Positions 8,225 to 17,402 of a stretch of DNA of 64,000 bases are shown here, piece after piece; position 1 is the first letter of the stretch; each line of letters starts with the position of its first letter. The translations under genes and the position numbers were made by a program. The stretch is from Peribacillus kribbensis DSM 17871. Lineage in GTDB: Bacteria > Bacillota > Bacilli > Bacillales > DSM-1321. The notes under the pieces were generated by a model. It was given only the letters and a program-made list of their open reading frames with translations. It was not told where the DNA came from and searched no databases. Where the stretch lies: positions 124,001 to 188,000 of the forward strand of contig NZ_AUMQ01000030.1 in assembly GCF_000430765.1 (NCBI RefSeq), given 5' to 3'.

Positions 8225-11200
8225 AAATAAAGGAAATTCATATCTACGGCTACGGAAAGCTTGAGAACCGATCCTTTACAGATATTAAGAATCTCCAGGT
8301 TTTCTTCGGACAGAATGAGGCCGGTAAGTCCACAATCATGTCGTTTATTCACAGCGTGCTTTTTGGCTTTCCTGCGAAGAACCAGAATAGTGCCAGATAT
8401 GAACCGAAGCATCATTCCAAGTATGGCGGGAGACTGATTGTCGAAACAGAAGCAGAAGGTCTTGTTTCTATTGAACGGGTCAAAGGAAAAGCGGCCGGTG
8501 ATGTAACAGTAGCCTTCCAGAATAAAATCGCCGGAGGGGAGGAAAGCCTGAAGGAACTGCTTAAGGGACTGGATAAAAATACCTTCCAATCGATTTACTC
8601 ATTTGATCTGACCGGACTTCAGGAACTTCAAAAGGTGAATGAAAATGATATTGGCAAGTTCCTGCTTTCAGCCGGGATGATTGGGAACGATACGCTTACA
8701 TATGCGGAAGGAAAATTACAGAAGGAAATGGATGCCCTGTTTAAGCCCGCCGGATCTAAGCCTGTATTGAATCGGAAGCTGAAGGAGCTGCGGACGCTTC
8801 AGGCCGATCTTAACAAAGCCATGGGCATGCAAAAGGAATATGAGCTTCTTTTAGCACAGTCAATCCAAGACAGGGAGCGGCTCCAGAATCTCAGGGATAA
8901 AAAACAGGAAGCTGAACAGAGAGTCATAAAGTATCGTGACTACCTAAGGATCAAATCCCTGCTCCATGAACAAGCCGAGCAGGAGAGGGCAGCTGAAGCA
9001 GGAAAGATCATCGATTTTCCTGAAGACGGCCTGAACCGGCTGCAGGAACTGGTCAATCTGGAAAATCATTACGGAGCCGAACTTACGGCCCAAAGGGAAA
9101 AGCTGAAGGATGTAAGGATGAAACTGGAGCAAATCAAGCCTGACCCCCTTGTTATGGAACAGGAGGCAGAAATAGAACGTGCCCTGGATCATGTCCCCGC
9201 CCTTCTTCAGGCTGAGACCATGATCGGCCAAATTCAGGCACAGATCCGCGCAAAGGCGTCCGAAAACGAGCAGCACCTGCAGGAAATAGGCAGTCCCTTA
9301 TCAGAGGAGGAAATCCTGAGTCTAGACACTGGGACTTTAACAAAAGAACGAATAAGCACCCTGGAAAGGAACCATCAAAAGAGCCTTCATATGAAAGAGC
9401 AGCTGGATGAGCGGCTGAAGGAGGACAGAGAAAAACTGGAGGAAACGGAAAAGTCGATTTCCGAACTGGAACATCGGCTGCTTTCACAGGAAGAACGGAT
9501 AAAGCTTGAACAAATCCGTAAAAGCAGCCAGGATTCCAGCCATGCAGAGGTAAAGAGGGAACTGATTCTGGGCCAGATAGAGAGAGTAAATAAAAGGCTC
9601 AAGGAACAGAAAAAGAAAGTCGAGAGACTAAAACGAAAACAGCTTTTTGCACAGGGAGCCAGTGTAATTCTGATGGTTCTCTCTATCGCCTGCCTCCTGT
9701 TCTTTAAACAGTATCTTGCCGGTATCCTGGGCGGAATTGCGGCGGGTGCCTTGTTTTTATACCGACCGCTGAAAAATGCGGAAGGTGCAGTGAACGAATT
9801 AAAGCAGGAGCTGGCTGAGCTGTCCTCCCAAAAAGAAAAATTGGAGCAGGCTTCCCGGGACAAAGGCTGGGATTTCTCCAAGCAGGCTCTTCTCGATCGG
9901 GACATAGAGCTGCAGAGAGCTATCCAGGAGAAAAAGATTAAATATCAGGAACAAGAGCATGCATTCGATAAGGTCATTGACTCCTTTGAAAGATGGGAGG
10001 TCGAGTGGAAGGATAATGAACAGAGAATAGCACAGGCATTCCTGGAGCTGCGTTTCCCCCGTGAAACGCATCCGCAATATCTGGGACTCATATTTACTAC
10101 ATTAAAAAAAGTAAAGGATAATTCCCTTGAAATCCGCAGATTAAGCGAACAGATGGAAGAAGAGCTTGAGAAGGCATCTGTCCAAAAGGATAAAATCCTC
10201 CGTCTTTCTTCCGGGCTTTCGCTATCAGCTCCGGTATGGAGGGAGGCTGCCTCAGAGTTAAAAACAGTCTTGAAAAGTAACCTCGACCTGGATCGATCCT
10301 TTAGACAGCTCCTTGAAAAAGCGGAAGAAGCAGAAATGCAGATTAAAGAAAATGAACAAAAAGTCACCTATGTCAGAAACGAAATATCAGAGCTTTTTCG
10401 CGCAGCTGGAGCGGAAGGGGAAGAGGACTTCAGAAGGATTGCCAGGATTTATACAGAAGCAGAAGAAGCCTTAAAATCCTTGAAGAGATTGAAAGGACAG
10501 CTGCAAAATTCAGGACTCTCAGACCGTGAAATAGAGGAATATACAACGATCGGTGTGAGTCCCTACCATGTACATGAGCTGGAGGAAAGCAGGAAGCAAT
10601 GGATACAGGAAGAAGATGGGCTTATTAAGGCGATTGCGGAGGCACAGCTGAAAATAGCCGGAATAGAAGAAGGCGGTACCTACTCGGAGCTCCTGCATGC
10701 TTTTTATCAAAAAAGGTCTGAATTCCAGGAGGATGCTAAGAGATGGGCTGAATATGCGGCGGCCAAATCTCTGCTGGACCGGACGGTTGATACGTTTAAA
10801 AATGAAAGGCTGCCAAAGATCATAAAGAAAGCGGAAGAGTATTTTTCCTTTCTTACAGAAGGGCAGTATTCATCTCTCCATTTAGGAGGAGGGGCAGGCG
10901 GGCTTCAGCTTCAGGACAAGAATGGGACTCTTTTTGAGCCTGGAGAAGTCAGCCGTGGAACCTCTGAGCAGGCCTATGTGTCAATCAGGCTGGCGCTCGC
11001 TCTATCAACGGCGGAAGGTGAGCCTTTTCCGATCATTATTGATGACAGCTTCGTAAATTTTGACAGGGAACGGACGCTGCGGATGCTTCAGCTCCTTGAA
11101 GGCATAAAGGAGGAGGCTCAAGTAATCTTTTTCACCTGCCACGGTCATCTGCTTGAAACATTTTCTGAAGGAGATGTACACATCCTTAAAAATGATGAAA

Positions 11201-11226
11201 GACTTCCAGCAAGGTCAAGGGGATAA
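8221..11226 (+). CDS. yhaN: SbcC/Rad50-like AAA ATPase YhaN
   Basis: A 1001-residue SMC-like ATPase. Walker A is GQNEAGKST (residues 30-38) and Walker B is IIIDDSFVNFDRERT near residue 939. Two long coiled-coil arms lie between them, rich in Leu, Glu and Lys. Where SbcC/Rad50 carries a zinc hook, this protein has two adjacent hydrophobic segments (about 479-497 and 501-516) and no CxxC. It is therefore probably membrane-anchored at the coiled-coil apex. It is coupled to yhaO by a 4-base overlap. The job is inferred to be DNA-end processing. Slightly longer than the B. subtilis protein as I recall it. Confidence 0.85.
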   Translation: MKIKEIHIYGYGKLENRSFTDIKNLQVFFGQNEAGKSTIMSFIHSVLFGFPAKNQNSARYEPKHHSKYGGRLIVETEAEGLVSIERVKGKAAGDVTVAFQNKIAGGEESLKELLKGLDKNTFQSIYSFDLTGLQELQKVNENDIGKFLLSAGMIGNDTLTYAEGKLQKEMDALFKPAGSKPVLNRKLKELRTLQADLNKAMGMQKEYELLLAQSIQDRERLQNLRDKKQEAEQRVIKYRDYLRIKSLLHEQAEQERAAEAGKIIDFPEDGLNRLQELVNLENHYGAELTAQREKLKDVRMKLEQIKPDPLVMEQEAEIERALDHVPALLQAETMIGQIQAQIRAKASENEQHLQEIGSPLSEEEILSLDTGTLTKERISTLERNHQKSLHMKEQLDERLKEDREKLEETEKSISELEHRLLSQEERIKLEQIRKSSQDSSHAEVKRELILGQIERVNKRLKEQKKKVERLKRKQLFAQGASVILMVLSIACLLFFKQYLAGILGGIAAGALFLYRPLKNAEGAVNELKQELAELSSQKEKLEQASRDKGWDFSKQALLDRDIELQRAIQEKKIKYQEQEHAFDKVIDSFERWEVEWKDNEQRIAQAFLELRFPRETHPQYLGLIFTTLKKVKDNSLEIRRLSEQMEEELEKASVQKDKILRLSSGLSLSAPVWREAASELKTVLKSNLDLDRSFRQLLEKAEEAEMQIKENEQKVTYVRNEISELFRAAGAEGEEDFRRIARIYTEAEEALKSLKRLKGQLQNSGLSDREIEEYTTIGVSPYHVHELEESRKQWIQEEDGLIKAIAEAQLKIAGIEEGGTYSELLHAFYQKRSEFQEDAKRWAEYAAAKSLLDRTVDTFKNERLPKIIKKAEEYFSFLTEGQYSSLHLGGGAGGLQLQDKNGTLFEPGEVSRGTSEQAYVSIRLALALSTAEGEPFPIIIDDSFVNFDRERTLRMLQLLEGIKEEAQVIFFTCHGHLLETFSEGDVHILKNDERLPARSRG

Positions 11227-11252
11227 TTGGGATTGACTCCGTTTCTTGCTGC

Positions 11253-11281
11253 TCCTTAAATCACTATCAATATGGTATACT
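11253..11281 (+). promoter_or_regulatory. Probable extended -10 promoter of yhaM
   Basis: TGGTATACT (11273-11281) is an extended -10 element. No good -35 lies 17 bases upstream; TTGACT at 11233-11238 is too far away. Confidence 0.4.
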
Positions 11282-11314
11282 ATGAAATAGCATTTAAATT
11301 GAAAGGAGAACGAA

Positions 11315-12259
11315 ATGGAAAAAGGGATTGCCCATTACGGTGTCGGCGAGTCAGTTGATGCCTATATGTTTATAAAAAGCAGCGTTAAGGGAATTGCCAG
11401 CAACGGCAAGCCGTTTTTAACGCTGTATCTGTCTGATAAATCCGGTGAAATTGAAGCTAAGCTTTGGGATATCAGCGACGCCGATGAAAAAAATTACAGT
11501 GCGGAAAATACGGTGAAGCTGTCGGGGGAAGTTCAGAATTACAGGGGCAGGAGCCAGCTGAAGATCCGTAACATAAGGCTTACAAATGAAAATGATTCTG
11601 TGAATATATCAGAATTGATTCCTACGGCGCCGCTAAGCCAGGATGTCATGGCTGATAAAATCACTCAATATATCTTTGAAATGAGAAACCCTAATATCCA
11701 AAGAATCACCCGCCATCTATTGAAGAAGCATTATCAGGAATTCCTGACCTATCCGGCGGCAACCAAGAACCATCATGAGTTCATGTCTGGCCTTGCGTAT
11801 CATGTGGTATCCATGCTCGATCTAGCCAAGGGAATTGCGTCCCTGTATCCTAGCCTGGATAAAGATCTTTTATTTGCAGGAGTGATTCTCCATGATCTTG
11901 GGAAGGTGATCGAGCTGTCAGGCCCGATTTCCACTTCCTATACGATCGAGGGGAATCTATTAGGGCATATTACGATCATGGTGAATGAAATTGGTAAGGC
12001 AGCCGAAGAACTGGGAATTGAGGGAGAAGAGATCATGGTGCTTCAGCATCTTGTCCTTTCCCATCATGGCAAGGCTGAATGGGGAAGCCCTAAGCCGCCG
12101 ATGATCAGAGAAGCGGAAATTCTGCATTATATCGATAATCTGGATGCCAAGATCAACATGCTCGACCGGGCACTTGAAAGAGTCAAGCCAGGCGAGTTCA
12201 GCGAGCGGGTCTTCGCATTGGAAAACAGGAGTTTTTACAAGCCTTCTTTTCAAAAATAA
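11315..12259 (+). CDS. yhaM: 3'-5' exoribonuclease YhaM
   Basis: A 314-residue protein with an N-terminal OB fold (about residues 15-95, with [10 protein letters not shown]) and a C-terminal HD domain. The HD-domain metal residues appear in [19 protein letters not shown] and LSHHG. By family it is a metal-dependent exoribonuclease that trims RNA 3' ends and can act on DNA. GAAAGGAG precedes the ATG by seven bases. It follows yhaN by 88 bases and seems to have its own promoter. Both order and length agree with B. subtilis. Confidence 0.92.
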   Translation: MEKGIAHYGVGESVDAYMFIKSSVKGIASNGKPFLTLYLSDKSGEIEAKLWDISDADEKNYSAENTVKLSGEVQNYRGRSQLKIRNIRLTNENDSVNISELIPTAPLSQDVMADKITQYIFEMRNPNIQRITRHLLKKHYQEFLTYPAATKNHHEFMSGLAYHVVSMLDLAKGIASLYPSLDKDLLFAGVILHDLGKVIELSGPISTSYTIEGNLLGHITIMVNEIGKAAEELGIEGEEIMVLQHLVLSHHGKAEWGSPKPPMIREAEILHYIDNLDAKINMLDRALERVKPGEFSERVFALENRSFYKPSFQK

Positions 12260-12265
12260 TGGTTT

Positions 12266-12303
12266 TAAAAATGCTTCTTCTATTATGAAGAAGCATTTTT
12301 TTT
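12266..12303 (+). terminator. Rho-independent terminator after yhaM
   Basis: AAAATGCTTCTTC pairs with GAAGAAGCATTTT around TATTAT, followed by further T residues. Confidence 0.9.
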
Positions 12304-12362
12304 AAGGAAGCCGCATACATTCAGGATAGATAGGGGACAGCCCGATGGAAAGGGGAGACGAT

Positions 12363-12563
12363 ATGCCTGTATGGGTATGGTTTGTTATAGCCGGAATTGC
12401 CAGCAGTGCATTTATGACACTTAAAACAGCTTTGGAGGATAAAAGGCTTGAGATGGCCTGGATTGAGGAAGAGGGAATGAAATATATAGAGCGGATGGAG
12501 GAAGAAAAGAGAAAGAGGAATGAAGGGGCAGAAGAAGAACCGGATACAAAGCTGATTGTTTAA
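12363..12563 (+). CDS. yhaL: Sporulation protein YhaL
   Basis: A 66-residue protein with one N-terminal membrane segment (VWVWFVIAGIASSAFMTL) followed by a highly charged tail (KYIERMEEEKRKRNEGAEEE). This architecture and its place between yhaM and prsA match YhaL, annotated as sporulation-linked. Start is the ATG at 12363, five bases after AAAGGGGAG; the in-frame ATG at 12345 would put that binding site inside the gene. The tail would face the cytoplasm or forespore. Function at the molecular level is not known. Confidence 0.75.
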   Translation: MPVWVWFVIAGIASSAFMTLKTALEDKRLEMAWIEEEGMKYIERMEEEKRKRNEGAEEEPDTKLIV

Positions 12564-12604
12564 AAAGCAAAACAAGAGACTAGTAAAGAATGAAAAGATA
12601 ATCA

Positions 12605-12690
12605 AAAAAGAGGCAGCCCCCTGCTGCAGCCTTCTAAGCATATGGCTTAGAGCTGTTTTAGAAGGGGGCATGCCTCTTTTAGTTTTTTCT
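12605..12690. terminator. Bidirectional terminator between yhaL and prsA
   Basis: AAAAGAGGCAGCCCCCT...TTCTAA pairs with TTAGAAGGGGGCATGCCTCTTTT. Tails suit both strands, so it probably serves both convergent genes. Confidence 0.75.
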
Positions 12691-12697
12691 AAATGGA

Positions 12698-13582
12698 TTA
12701 CTGAGCAGGCTGCTGCGGCTGCTGTCCAGTTGAAGTTTTAAGGGCATCTTTCAGGTCTTTATCCTTGATGTCCACTTTTGCTGCTTTAAGCTCGCGATCC
12801 ATAGCCTTTTGGACGATTTCAGGAGTAAGCTTGGCCACTTTTACTTGATACTCAAGCTCTTTCTTCATATCGTCAAAAGACTTTTTCTCTTTCTTATCAA
12901 GAAGCTGGATGACATGGTAGCCGTTATCTGATTTGACAGGCTGGCTGATTTCGTTCTTTTTCAGCTTGTAAGTTGCAGTTTCGAACTCAGGAACCATTTG
13001 ACCAGGGCCGAACCAGCCAAGGTCTCCGCCTTTAGAGGCAGATCCAGGATCTTTTGAGTATTTTTTAGCCAGATCTTCAAACTTCTCGCCTTTATCAAGA
13101 CGAGCCTTAATATCCTGGGCAGTCTTTTCATCCTGCACCAAAATATGGCGGGCATGAACTTGAGGCTGATAGTTATTATAAGCGTCCTTCACTTCTTTAT
13201 CTGTCGCCTTTACATCTTTGACAGCCGCTTTTTCCTGAAGGAGGCCGATTTTGAAGGAGTGCTTAAGATCGGCTTCATCTTTATAGCCATATTGCTGAAG
13301 GGCCATACCGAATTGGTCGCCAAGCTCTTCTTTAACTTTGGCAACTTTATCGTTAATTTCCTTGTTTGTCACCTTATAATTCTTTGACAAAACCTTTTCA
13401 TAAACAAGGTCTTGCAGAGCTTTATTCCCATAATGTGATTTCATTGAGTTATATAGGTCGTCCTTTGTAACATCGCCGGCTTTGGATTCGACAACTTTAT
13501 CGGAGCCTCCGCCATTATTACTACAGGCCGTTAATCCTAAAAGTCCTGCTGTAACAGCAATGGATAATGCCCATTTCTTCAT
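12698..13582 (-). CDS. prsA: Foldase lipoprotein PrsA (parvulin peptidyl-prolyl isomerase)
   Basis: A 294-residue lipoprotein that folds secreted proteins on the outer face of the membrane. The signal peptide ends in the lipobox LTAC, so Cys20 would be lipidated. The parvulin (PpiC) domain spans about residues 135-230, with HARHILV at its start and GGDLGWFGPGQMVPEFE and NGYHVIQL later. The C-terminus is a low-complexity Gln/Pro tail. Start is ATG at 13582 with GGGAG eight bases upstream; longer in-frame options extend into the promoter region. It is convergent with yhaL, as in B. subtilis. Probably essential for efficient exoprotein secretion. Confidence 0.93.
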   Translation of the reverse strand: MKKWALSIAVTAGLLGLTACSNNGGGSDKVVESKAGDVTKDDLYNSMKSHYGNKALQDLVYEKVLSKNYKVTNKEINDKVAKVKEELGDQFGMALQQYGYKDEADLKHSFKIGLLQEKAAVKDVKATDKEVKDAYNNYQPQVHARHILVQDEKTAQDIKARLDKGEKFEDLAKKYSKDPGSASKGGDLGWFGPGQMVPEFETATYKLKKNEISQPVKSDNGYHVIQLLDKKEKKSFDDMKKELEYQVKVAKLTPEIVQKAMDRELKAAKVDIKDKDLKDALKTSTGQQPQQPAQ

Positions 13583-13846
13583 GTTAACAACTCCCATTTT
13601 GTATTTCGTGGCAATTAAATCCACAAGGATAATCATAACATAAATTAATTCCCAGGGAAAAAATTTCGGAAAAATGTTTGCCGTAATATCCGTCATCCGC
13701 CTATCCAAAGCTCTGGGGGATACATATGATAACGTAAGTGACAGAGTTGAATGGCGGAAAAACATGACAAAGTTTTTGGTCCTAAACAGCCAGGCCATTC
13801 CCTTTCACTTAACAGCTTATCTTTTTCTTTGAAAGGAGGAAAAAGT

Positions 13847-13936
13847 ATGTCCGGAGCTTACGGAGGAGGCTTTGCTTTACTGGTTGTCCTATTTATCCTT
13901 CTAATTATCATTGGTGCATCCTGGTGGGGATACTAA
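13847..13936 (+). CDS. YjcZ-family tiny sporulation membrane protein
   Basis: A 29-residue peptide, MSGAYGGGFALLVVLFILLI in its first 20 residues, then IIGASWWGY. The Gly-rich N-terminus, single membrane segment and small C-terminal Trp/Tyr end are typical of the YjcZ family of tiny sporulation proteins. AAAGGAGG lies eight bases before the ATG, which excludes longer in-frame starts. The family is usually made in the developing spore; CATATGATA at 13723-13731 resembles a sporulation -10 but has no fitting -35. A terminator follows. Confidence 0.8.
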   Translation: MSGAYGGGFALLVVLFILLIIIGASWWGY

Positions 13937-13987
13937 TCTGCTGGACTGATAAATCCATGCAGACATGCAGACAAACTATAAATTAAA

Positions 13988-14023
13988 GAAGGTGAAGCTG
14001 TGTCAGCTTCACCTTTGGTTTAA
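13988..14023. terminator. Terminator after the YjcZ-like gene
   Basis: AAGGTGAAGCTG pairs with CAGCTTCACCTT around TGT. The perfect 12-bp stem could also serve the minus-strand gene ending at 14051. Confidence 0.75.
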
Positions 14024-14050
14024 AAATGAGATCGGGCAACAGTCTCAAAT

Positions 14051-14233
14051 CTATGTAAATAATATTTCAACATAAGATGAGATTAATAAAATAGTAATAA
14101 GCACATTAATAGTCCGGAAAACCCCTGGCTGCCGATCTTCAGGGATTTCTTTTTGAATACATAATGAGGCAGTCATTTGATTAGTAAAGAATAAAATGAT
14201 CAAAGCAAGAAGACTGTAAAAAAGCGATAGCAA
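14051..14233 (-). CDS. Small two-span membrane protein of unknown function
   Basis: A 60-residue protein starting at TTG 14233, with AAGGAGGGG eight bases upstream. It has two hydrophobic segments (SLFYSLLALIILFF and VLITILLISSYVEILF) joined by a polar loop containing IQKEIPEDRQPG. I do not recognise the family. The strong ribosome binding site and the clean membrane-loop-membrane pattern support it as real. It sits between prsA and hpr, where B. subtilis carries other small genes. Longer in-frame starts up to 14332 have no binding site. Confidence 0.55.
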   Translation of the reverse strand: MLSLFYSLLALIILFFTNQMTASLCIQKEIPEDRQPGVFRTINVLITILLISSYVEILFT

Positions 14234-14403
14234 CCTGAAATCCCCTCCTTCTGCAAAAAAACAAATTTTATAAATACGATACCAAATAATCTGGAAAAAA
14301 GATAGTAAGAAATACTTGGGTAAAAAAAACAAAGAGAGGAAGGATTCTTTTTGTAAAGTCCTAGTGGATGATATGATTGTGAAGTGCCGAACAATGAAAA
14401 GAA

Positions 14404-14441
14404 GGACGAAAAGCGGAAGGGGACTGGGATTTTCCGCTTTG
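14404..14441 (-). terminator. Terminator after hpr (minus strand)
   Basis: AAAGCGGAA pairs with TTCCGCTTT around a 13-base loop; the minus strand continues T-rich. Confidence 0.55.
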
Positions 14442-14455
14442 CAATGTATGCGTAT

Positions 14456-15034
14456 TCAACTTGTCTTTGTTTCGTTCACCGCTTCCTTTTTAATAAGGAC
14501 CCCATTATTGTCGACAAATTCTTTTTCTATATTGGAGAAGGAGCGCTCGAAAATTTCCATGAAGTCTTCACCATAGATATTGCGGATCACCGCCATCATT
14601 TCGACCATGTCGGGAAATCTCCCATATAGTTCTCTTAATGGAAGGGCGCCGCTGAACGCTGCATTGTGGGAAGGATCGTATGTTTCCATGAGGTCCAATA
14701 GGATGTTTTCCCCTTCTTCGGTAATCTGGATATACGTATTCCGTTTATCGTTCTCTTTTTTTGAAAATTGAAGGAGTCCTCTTTCTTCCAGCTTTTTTGA
14801 AAAATTGAACGCAGTAGAAACATGCATGACCCCAAACTTGGCCACATCAGAAATGGACGCACCGTTAAGGTGATAAGAGATCCATAGAATATGATGTTCA
14901 TTGATATTCAGGTTATAAGGCTTGATCCATTGCTGCCAGTCTTTTTCAACGGACTTCCAAAGTGCTTTACTTAGCTGAGCAATTCTTTGGCTGAATAACA
15001 TTGCTTCTTTCATGGAATAATTTTTTTCAGGCAT
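14456..15034 (-). CDS. hpr: MarR-family transition-state regulator Hpr (ScoC)
   Basis: A 192-residue MarR-type winged-helix DNA-binding protein. The region [20 protein letters not shown] leads into the recognition helix ([19 protein letters not shown]) and the wing ([16 protein letters not shown]). In B. subtilis Hpr represses extracellular protease and sporulation genes during the transition to stationary phase. Start is ATG at 15034; GGGTG lies eight bases upstream, and an in-frame GTG at 15049 is inside that site. Position beside yhaH and prsA fits. The roughly 460-base AT-rich upstream region must hold its promoter. Confidence 0.92.
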   Translation of the reverse strand: MPEKNYSMKEAMLFSQRIAQLSKALWKSVEKDWQQWIKPYNLNINEHHILWISYHLNGASISDVAKFGVMHVSTAFNFSKKLEERGLLQFSKKENDKRNTYIQITEEGENILLDLMETYDPSHNAAFSGALPLRELYGRFPDMVEMMAVIRNIYGEDFMEIFERSFSNIEKEFVDNNGVLIKKEAVNETKTS

Positions 15035-15497
15035 AAAAGGTTCACCCACTTTTTTAGTTATGGCTTTTTTAGATAAGATGCTGCGTTAATCTATTTACTG
15101 GCTGTTTGGGAATATCCTCTATTCTCGGAGTGAATAGCCAGAGCCCAGGGCCACCCTGTGAAATATCAAAAAGCAGCCAGGCTTCGCAAAAAACTAATCT
15201 ACTTTTTATTATGACAATAAAATAATAACTTATAAAGTAAAAAAACATAATTTTTTGAATTTACGAGAAAAAAATTTATTTTTACCACAGACATTAAGGT
15301 GAGGGGCAAGGAAATAAAGGGCTGAATGCCTTATGTATCAAGAATGGGCCAGGTAAATGCAAGGGACATGACAGATGGGTAATAAAAAGTGGAAGTTATT
15401 TCTTTTTACTGAAATAATTAATTTTTTCAGAATGTGTATACCCGGGCAAAAGAACCTGGAATAAGTCCAGGCCTTTTGTCTCCGTGAATACTCTTCT
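15035..15497. other. Gene-free AT-rich region between hpr and yhaH
   Basis: Contains the presumed hpr promoter and, at its far end, the yhaH terminator. Several long A/T runs lie at 15200-15280. I see no start codon with a good binding site and no convincing fold apart from the terminator. Confidence 0.6.
15440..15480 (-). terminator. Terminator after yhaH (minus strand)
   Basis: CAAAAGGCCTGGA pairs with TCCAGGTTCTTTTG around a short loop on the minus strand; the T-rich part lies inside the second arm. Confidence 0.65.
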
Positions 15498-15878
15498 TTA
15501 CTTTGCTTCTTTTTCTTCTGAAGAGGGGGTGCTTACTACTCCTTCAAGCTCTTGGATAGCCCCTTCAATTTCCGCGATCCTCATCTGTATTTCCGATTTA
15601 TGAGGCTCGATGTCCTGCTGCCAGTTCTGAATTAAATTCTTCACTTCAGCTGTGAAGGCCTTCAAGCTGTCCTTACTGGTGCTTGAAGCAGAAATCACTT
15701 CATTTTTCACATCCAGGGCTTTTTCTTTAATATCACTCAGAATGGAAATAATTTCATCTTTGTTTTCCTGGATTCTCCTTCTAAGCTCCCTGCCTGAAGA
15801 AGGGGCAGCAAGAAGAGTTCCGGCTCCCGCTACAATCGTGCCTGTCAGCACACCTAGGAGTAGAGATTTCACTTTCAT
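15498..15878 (-). CDS. yhaH: YtxH-domain protein YhaH
   Basis: A 126-residue protein. The N-terminus carries a hydrophobic Gly/Ala segment (LLLGVLTGTIVAGAGTLLAA) followed by PSSGRELRRRI, the hallmark of YtxH-like proteins. The remaining 90 residues are charged and helical, probably coiled coil. The family is stress- or stationary-phase associated; a molecular function is not established. AGGTGATG precedes the ATG. It lies just upstream of hpr on the same strand, as in B. subtilis. A GGGTAT hexamer upstream on the minus strand resembles a sigma-B -10 but lacks a good -35. Confidence 0.8.
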   Translation of the reverse strand: MKVKSLLLGVLTGTIVAGAGTLLAAPSSGRELRRRIQENKDEIISILSDIKEKALDVKNEVISASSTSKDSLKAFTAEVKNLIQNWQQDIEPHKSEIQMRIAEIEGAIQELEGVVSTPSSEEKEAK

Positions 15879-16342
15879 CTTATCATCACCTCATATTTAC
15901 ATTTTTCTGCAAAAACTTAAAAAATCCTTTTTGTCAGCAGCAGCTTTTCAAAAGAATTTAGCGGCTGCCCGTAGTAGGTATATACCCTATATATGCATAT
16001 TTTTATCCTTCAGCAACCGTTTCCTTATAAAAGATTCTTTCCAGGCGGTTCTTGGAAGGGGCAGAACGCTTAGCGCCGGGGTCATTTCATGCAAGGGCTG
16101 TCCGCTATTAAAAAGATAATTTTATTTTATACGACCATGCAGAAAAAACCTAAAAATAGACTCCTTTATTTGTATATCACAAAAATATTTTTTTAAAACA
16201 AAAGGAAGATAGTTTTTTTCCATAAGAGCATTTCAAAGGGGGAATTCCCCTGAATTATTTCGTCAAGTGAAAGAGTATAATTCGAAAAAATGCAAAACAT
16301 ATTTTTATCGAGCCCTGTTCAATGCAATCGGGAGGAATAATC
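15879..16342. other. Gene-free region upstream of yhaH and the DUF3231 gene
   Basis: Divergent promoter region. It contains AT-rich tracts and alternating TATA stretches (15985-16005). No small gene with a ribosome binding site and no clear operator were found. Confidence 0.55.
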
Positions 16343-17353
16343 ATGGAACAAGATCATCATCCAACAAGAATGAACGCATCAGAACAAGCAGTCATATGGT
16401 CACAATACATGAGTGACAGTATGTCAAAATGCGTTTTGAAATATATGATAAAAGACACGCAGGATGAAAGCATTCGCTCCTTACTACAGTCTTCTCTCGA
16501 TATTTCTGAACGTCATTTGGATCAAACGAAGCAGTTTTTAAAACAGGAGGGCCATCCTGTTCCAATTGGGTTTACCGAACAAGATGTGAATATGGAGGCG
16601 CCCAGCTTATTTACGGATACGTTTAAAATTGTCTATCTTCAGATTATGATCATTCACGGCTTGACGAGATATGCCGGTGCCACAAGTGTTTGTCTCCGTG
16701 AGGACATAAGAAGATACTTCATGGATTGTACATCCGAAACACTCGTTTTATATGACAGGGTGACCAGCCTTTCTTTATCAAAGGGAATTCAAAGTAAGCC
16801 TCCCACGCTGAACAACCATCAACATGTGGGATTTATAAAAAAACAGGGCTACATGACAGGCTGGTTTGGAAAAAGGCGGCCTATTAATGCCATTGAAATC
16901 AGCGGGGTGTACCTGAATATGCAGAAAACGATGGTGAAAATGGTTTTGGAGCTGGGCTTCAGCCAGGTATGCCAGCATAAAAAGGTACTGGATTATATGG
17001 AACGGGCGAGGAAGCTTTGTAAAAGGCATTTTACTATTCTGGGTTCTATGCTGGAAGAAGAGAACCTCCATATTCCCCGGATATTTGAATCAGAAGTAAC
17101 GGATTCAACAGCCGCTCCCTTTTCGGATAAACTTATGCTCTACCATATAGAAACACTGCTGTCTGCAGCGCTTGGTTACTACGGAGAAGCTTTATCGATG
17201 TGTCAAAGACGAGATTTGTCTGCCGCTTACGCACGCATGAATACGGAGATAGCATTGATTGCTGAGGATGGCATTAATCTGTTGATAGATCATGAATGGA
17301 TGGAGGAGCCTCCTGCAGCTGCTGATCATGAAGGCCTGGCCAGAGGCGAATAA
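16343..17353 (+). CDS. DUF3231 family protein (tandem ferritin-like helical domains)
   Basis: A 336-residue, mostly helical protein. It is built from two related halves: NASEQAVIWSQYMSDSMSKC opens the first (about residue 10), and NAIEISGVYLNMQKTMVKM the second (about residue 184). VTDSTAAPFSDKLMLYH and RMNTEIALIAEDG are typical of this family as I know it. DUF3231 proteins are found in spore formers; their function is unknown, and some are linked to spores. GGGAGG lies seven bases before the ATG at 16343; an in-frame ATG at 16322 precedes that site. A bidirectional terminator follows. Confidence 0.8.
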   Translation: MEQDHHPTRMNASEQAVIWSQYMSDSMSKCVLKYMIKDTQDESIRSLLQSSLDISERHLDQTKQFLKQEGHPVPIGFTEQDVNMEAPSLFTDTFKIVYLQIMIIHGLTRYAGATSVCLREDIRRYFMDCTSETLVLYDRVTSLSLSKGIQSKPPTLNNHQHVGFIKKQGYMTGWFGKRRPINAIEISGVYLNMQKTMVKMVLELGFSQVCQHKKVLDYMERARKLCKRHFTILGSMLEEENLHIPRIFESEVTDSTAAPFSDKLMLYHIETLLSAALGYYGEALSMCQRRDLSAAYARMNTEIALIAEDGINLLIDHEWMEEPPAAADHEGLARGE

Positions 17354-17357
17354 GTAA

Positions 17358-17394
17358 TAAAAAGGCTTTGGTAGTATTCACCAAAGCCTTTTTC
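17358..17394. terminator. Bidirectional terminator
   Basis: AAAAGGCTTTGGT pairs with ACCAAAGCCTTTT, flanked by A and T runs, between two convergent genes. Confidence 0.85.
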
Positions 17395-17402
17395 CTGTTC
17401 AT

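Noticed and set aside
11233-11281. TTGACT and TATACT as one promoter pair before yhaM
   Set aside because: The spacer would be 37 bases. Only the extended -10 is kept.
15985-16010. Sigma-B promoter for yhaH
   Set aside because: GGGTAT is present on the minus strand, but the -35 (GATAAA) agrees with GTTTAA at only half of its positions.
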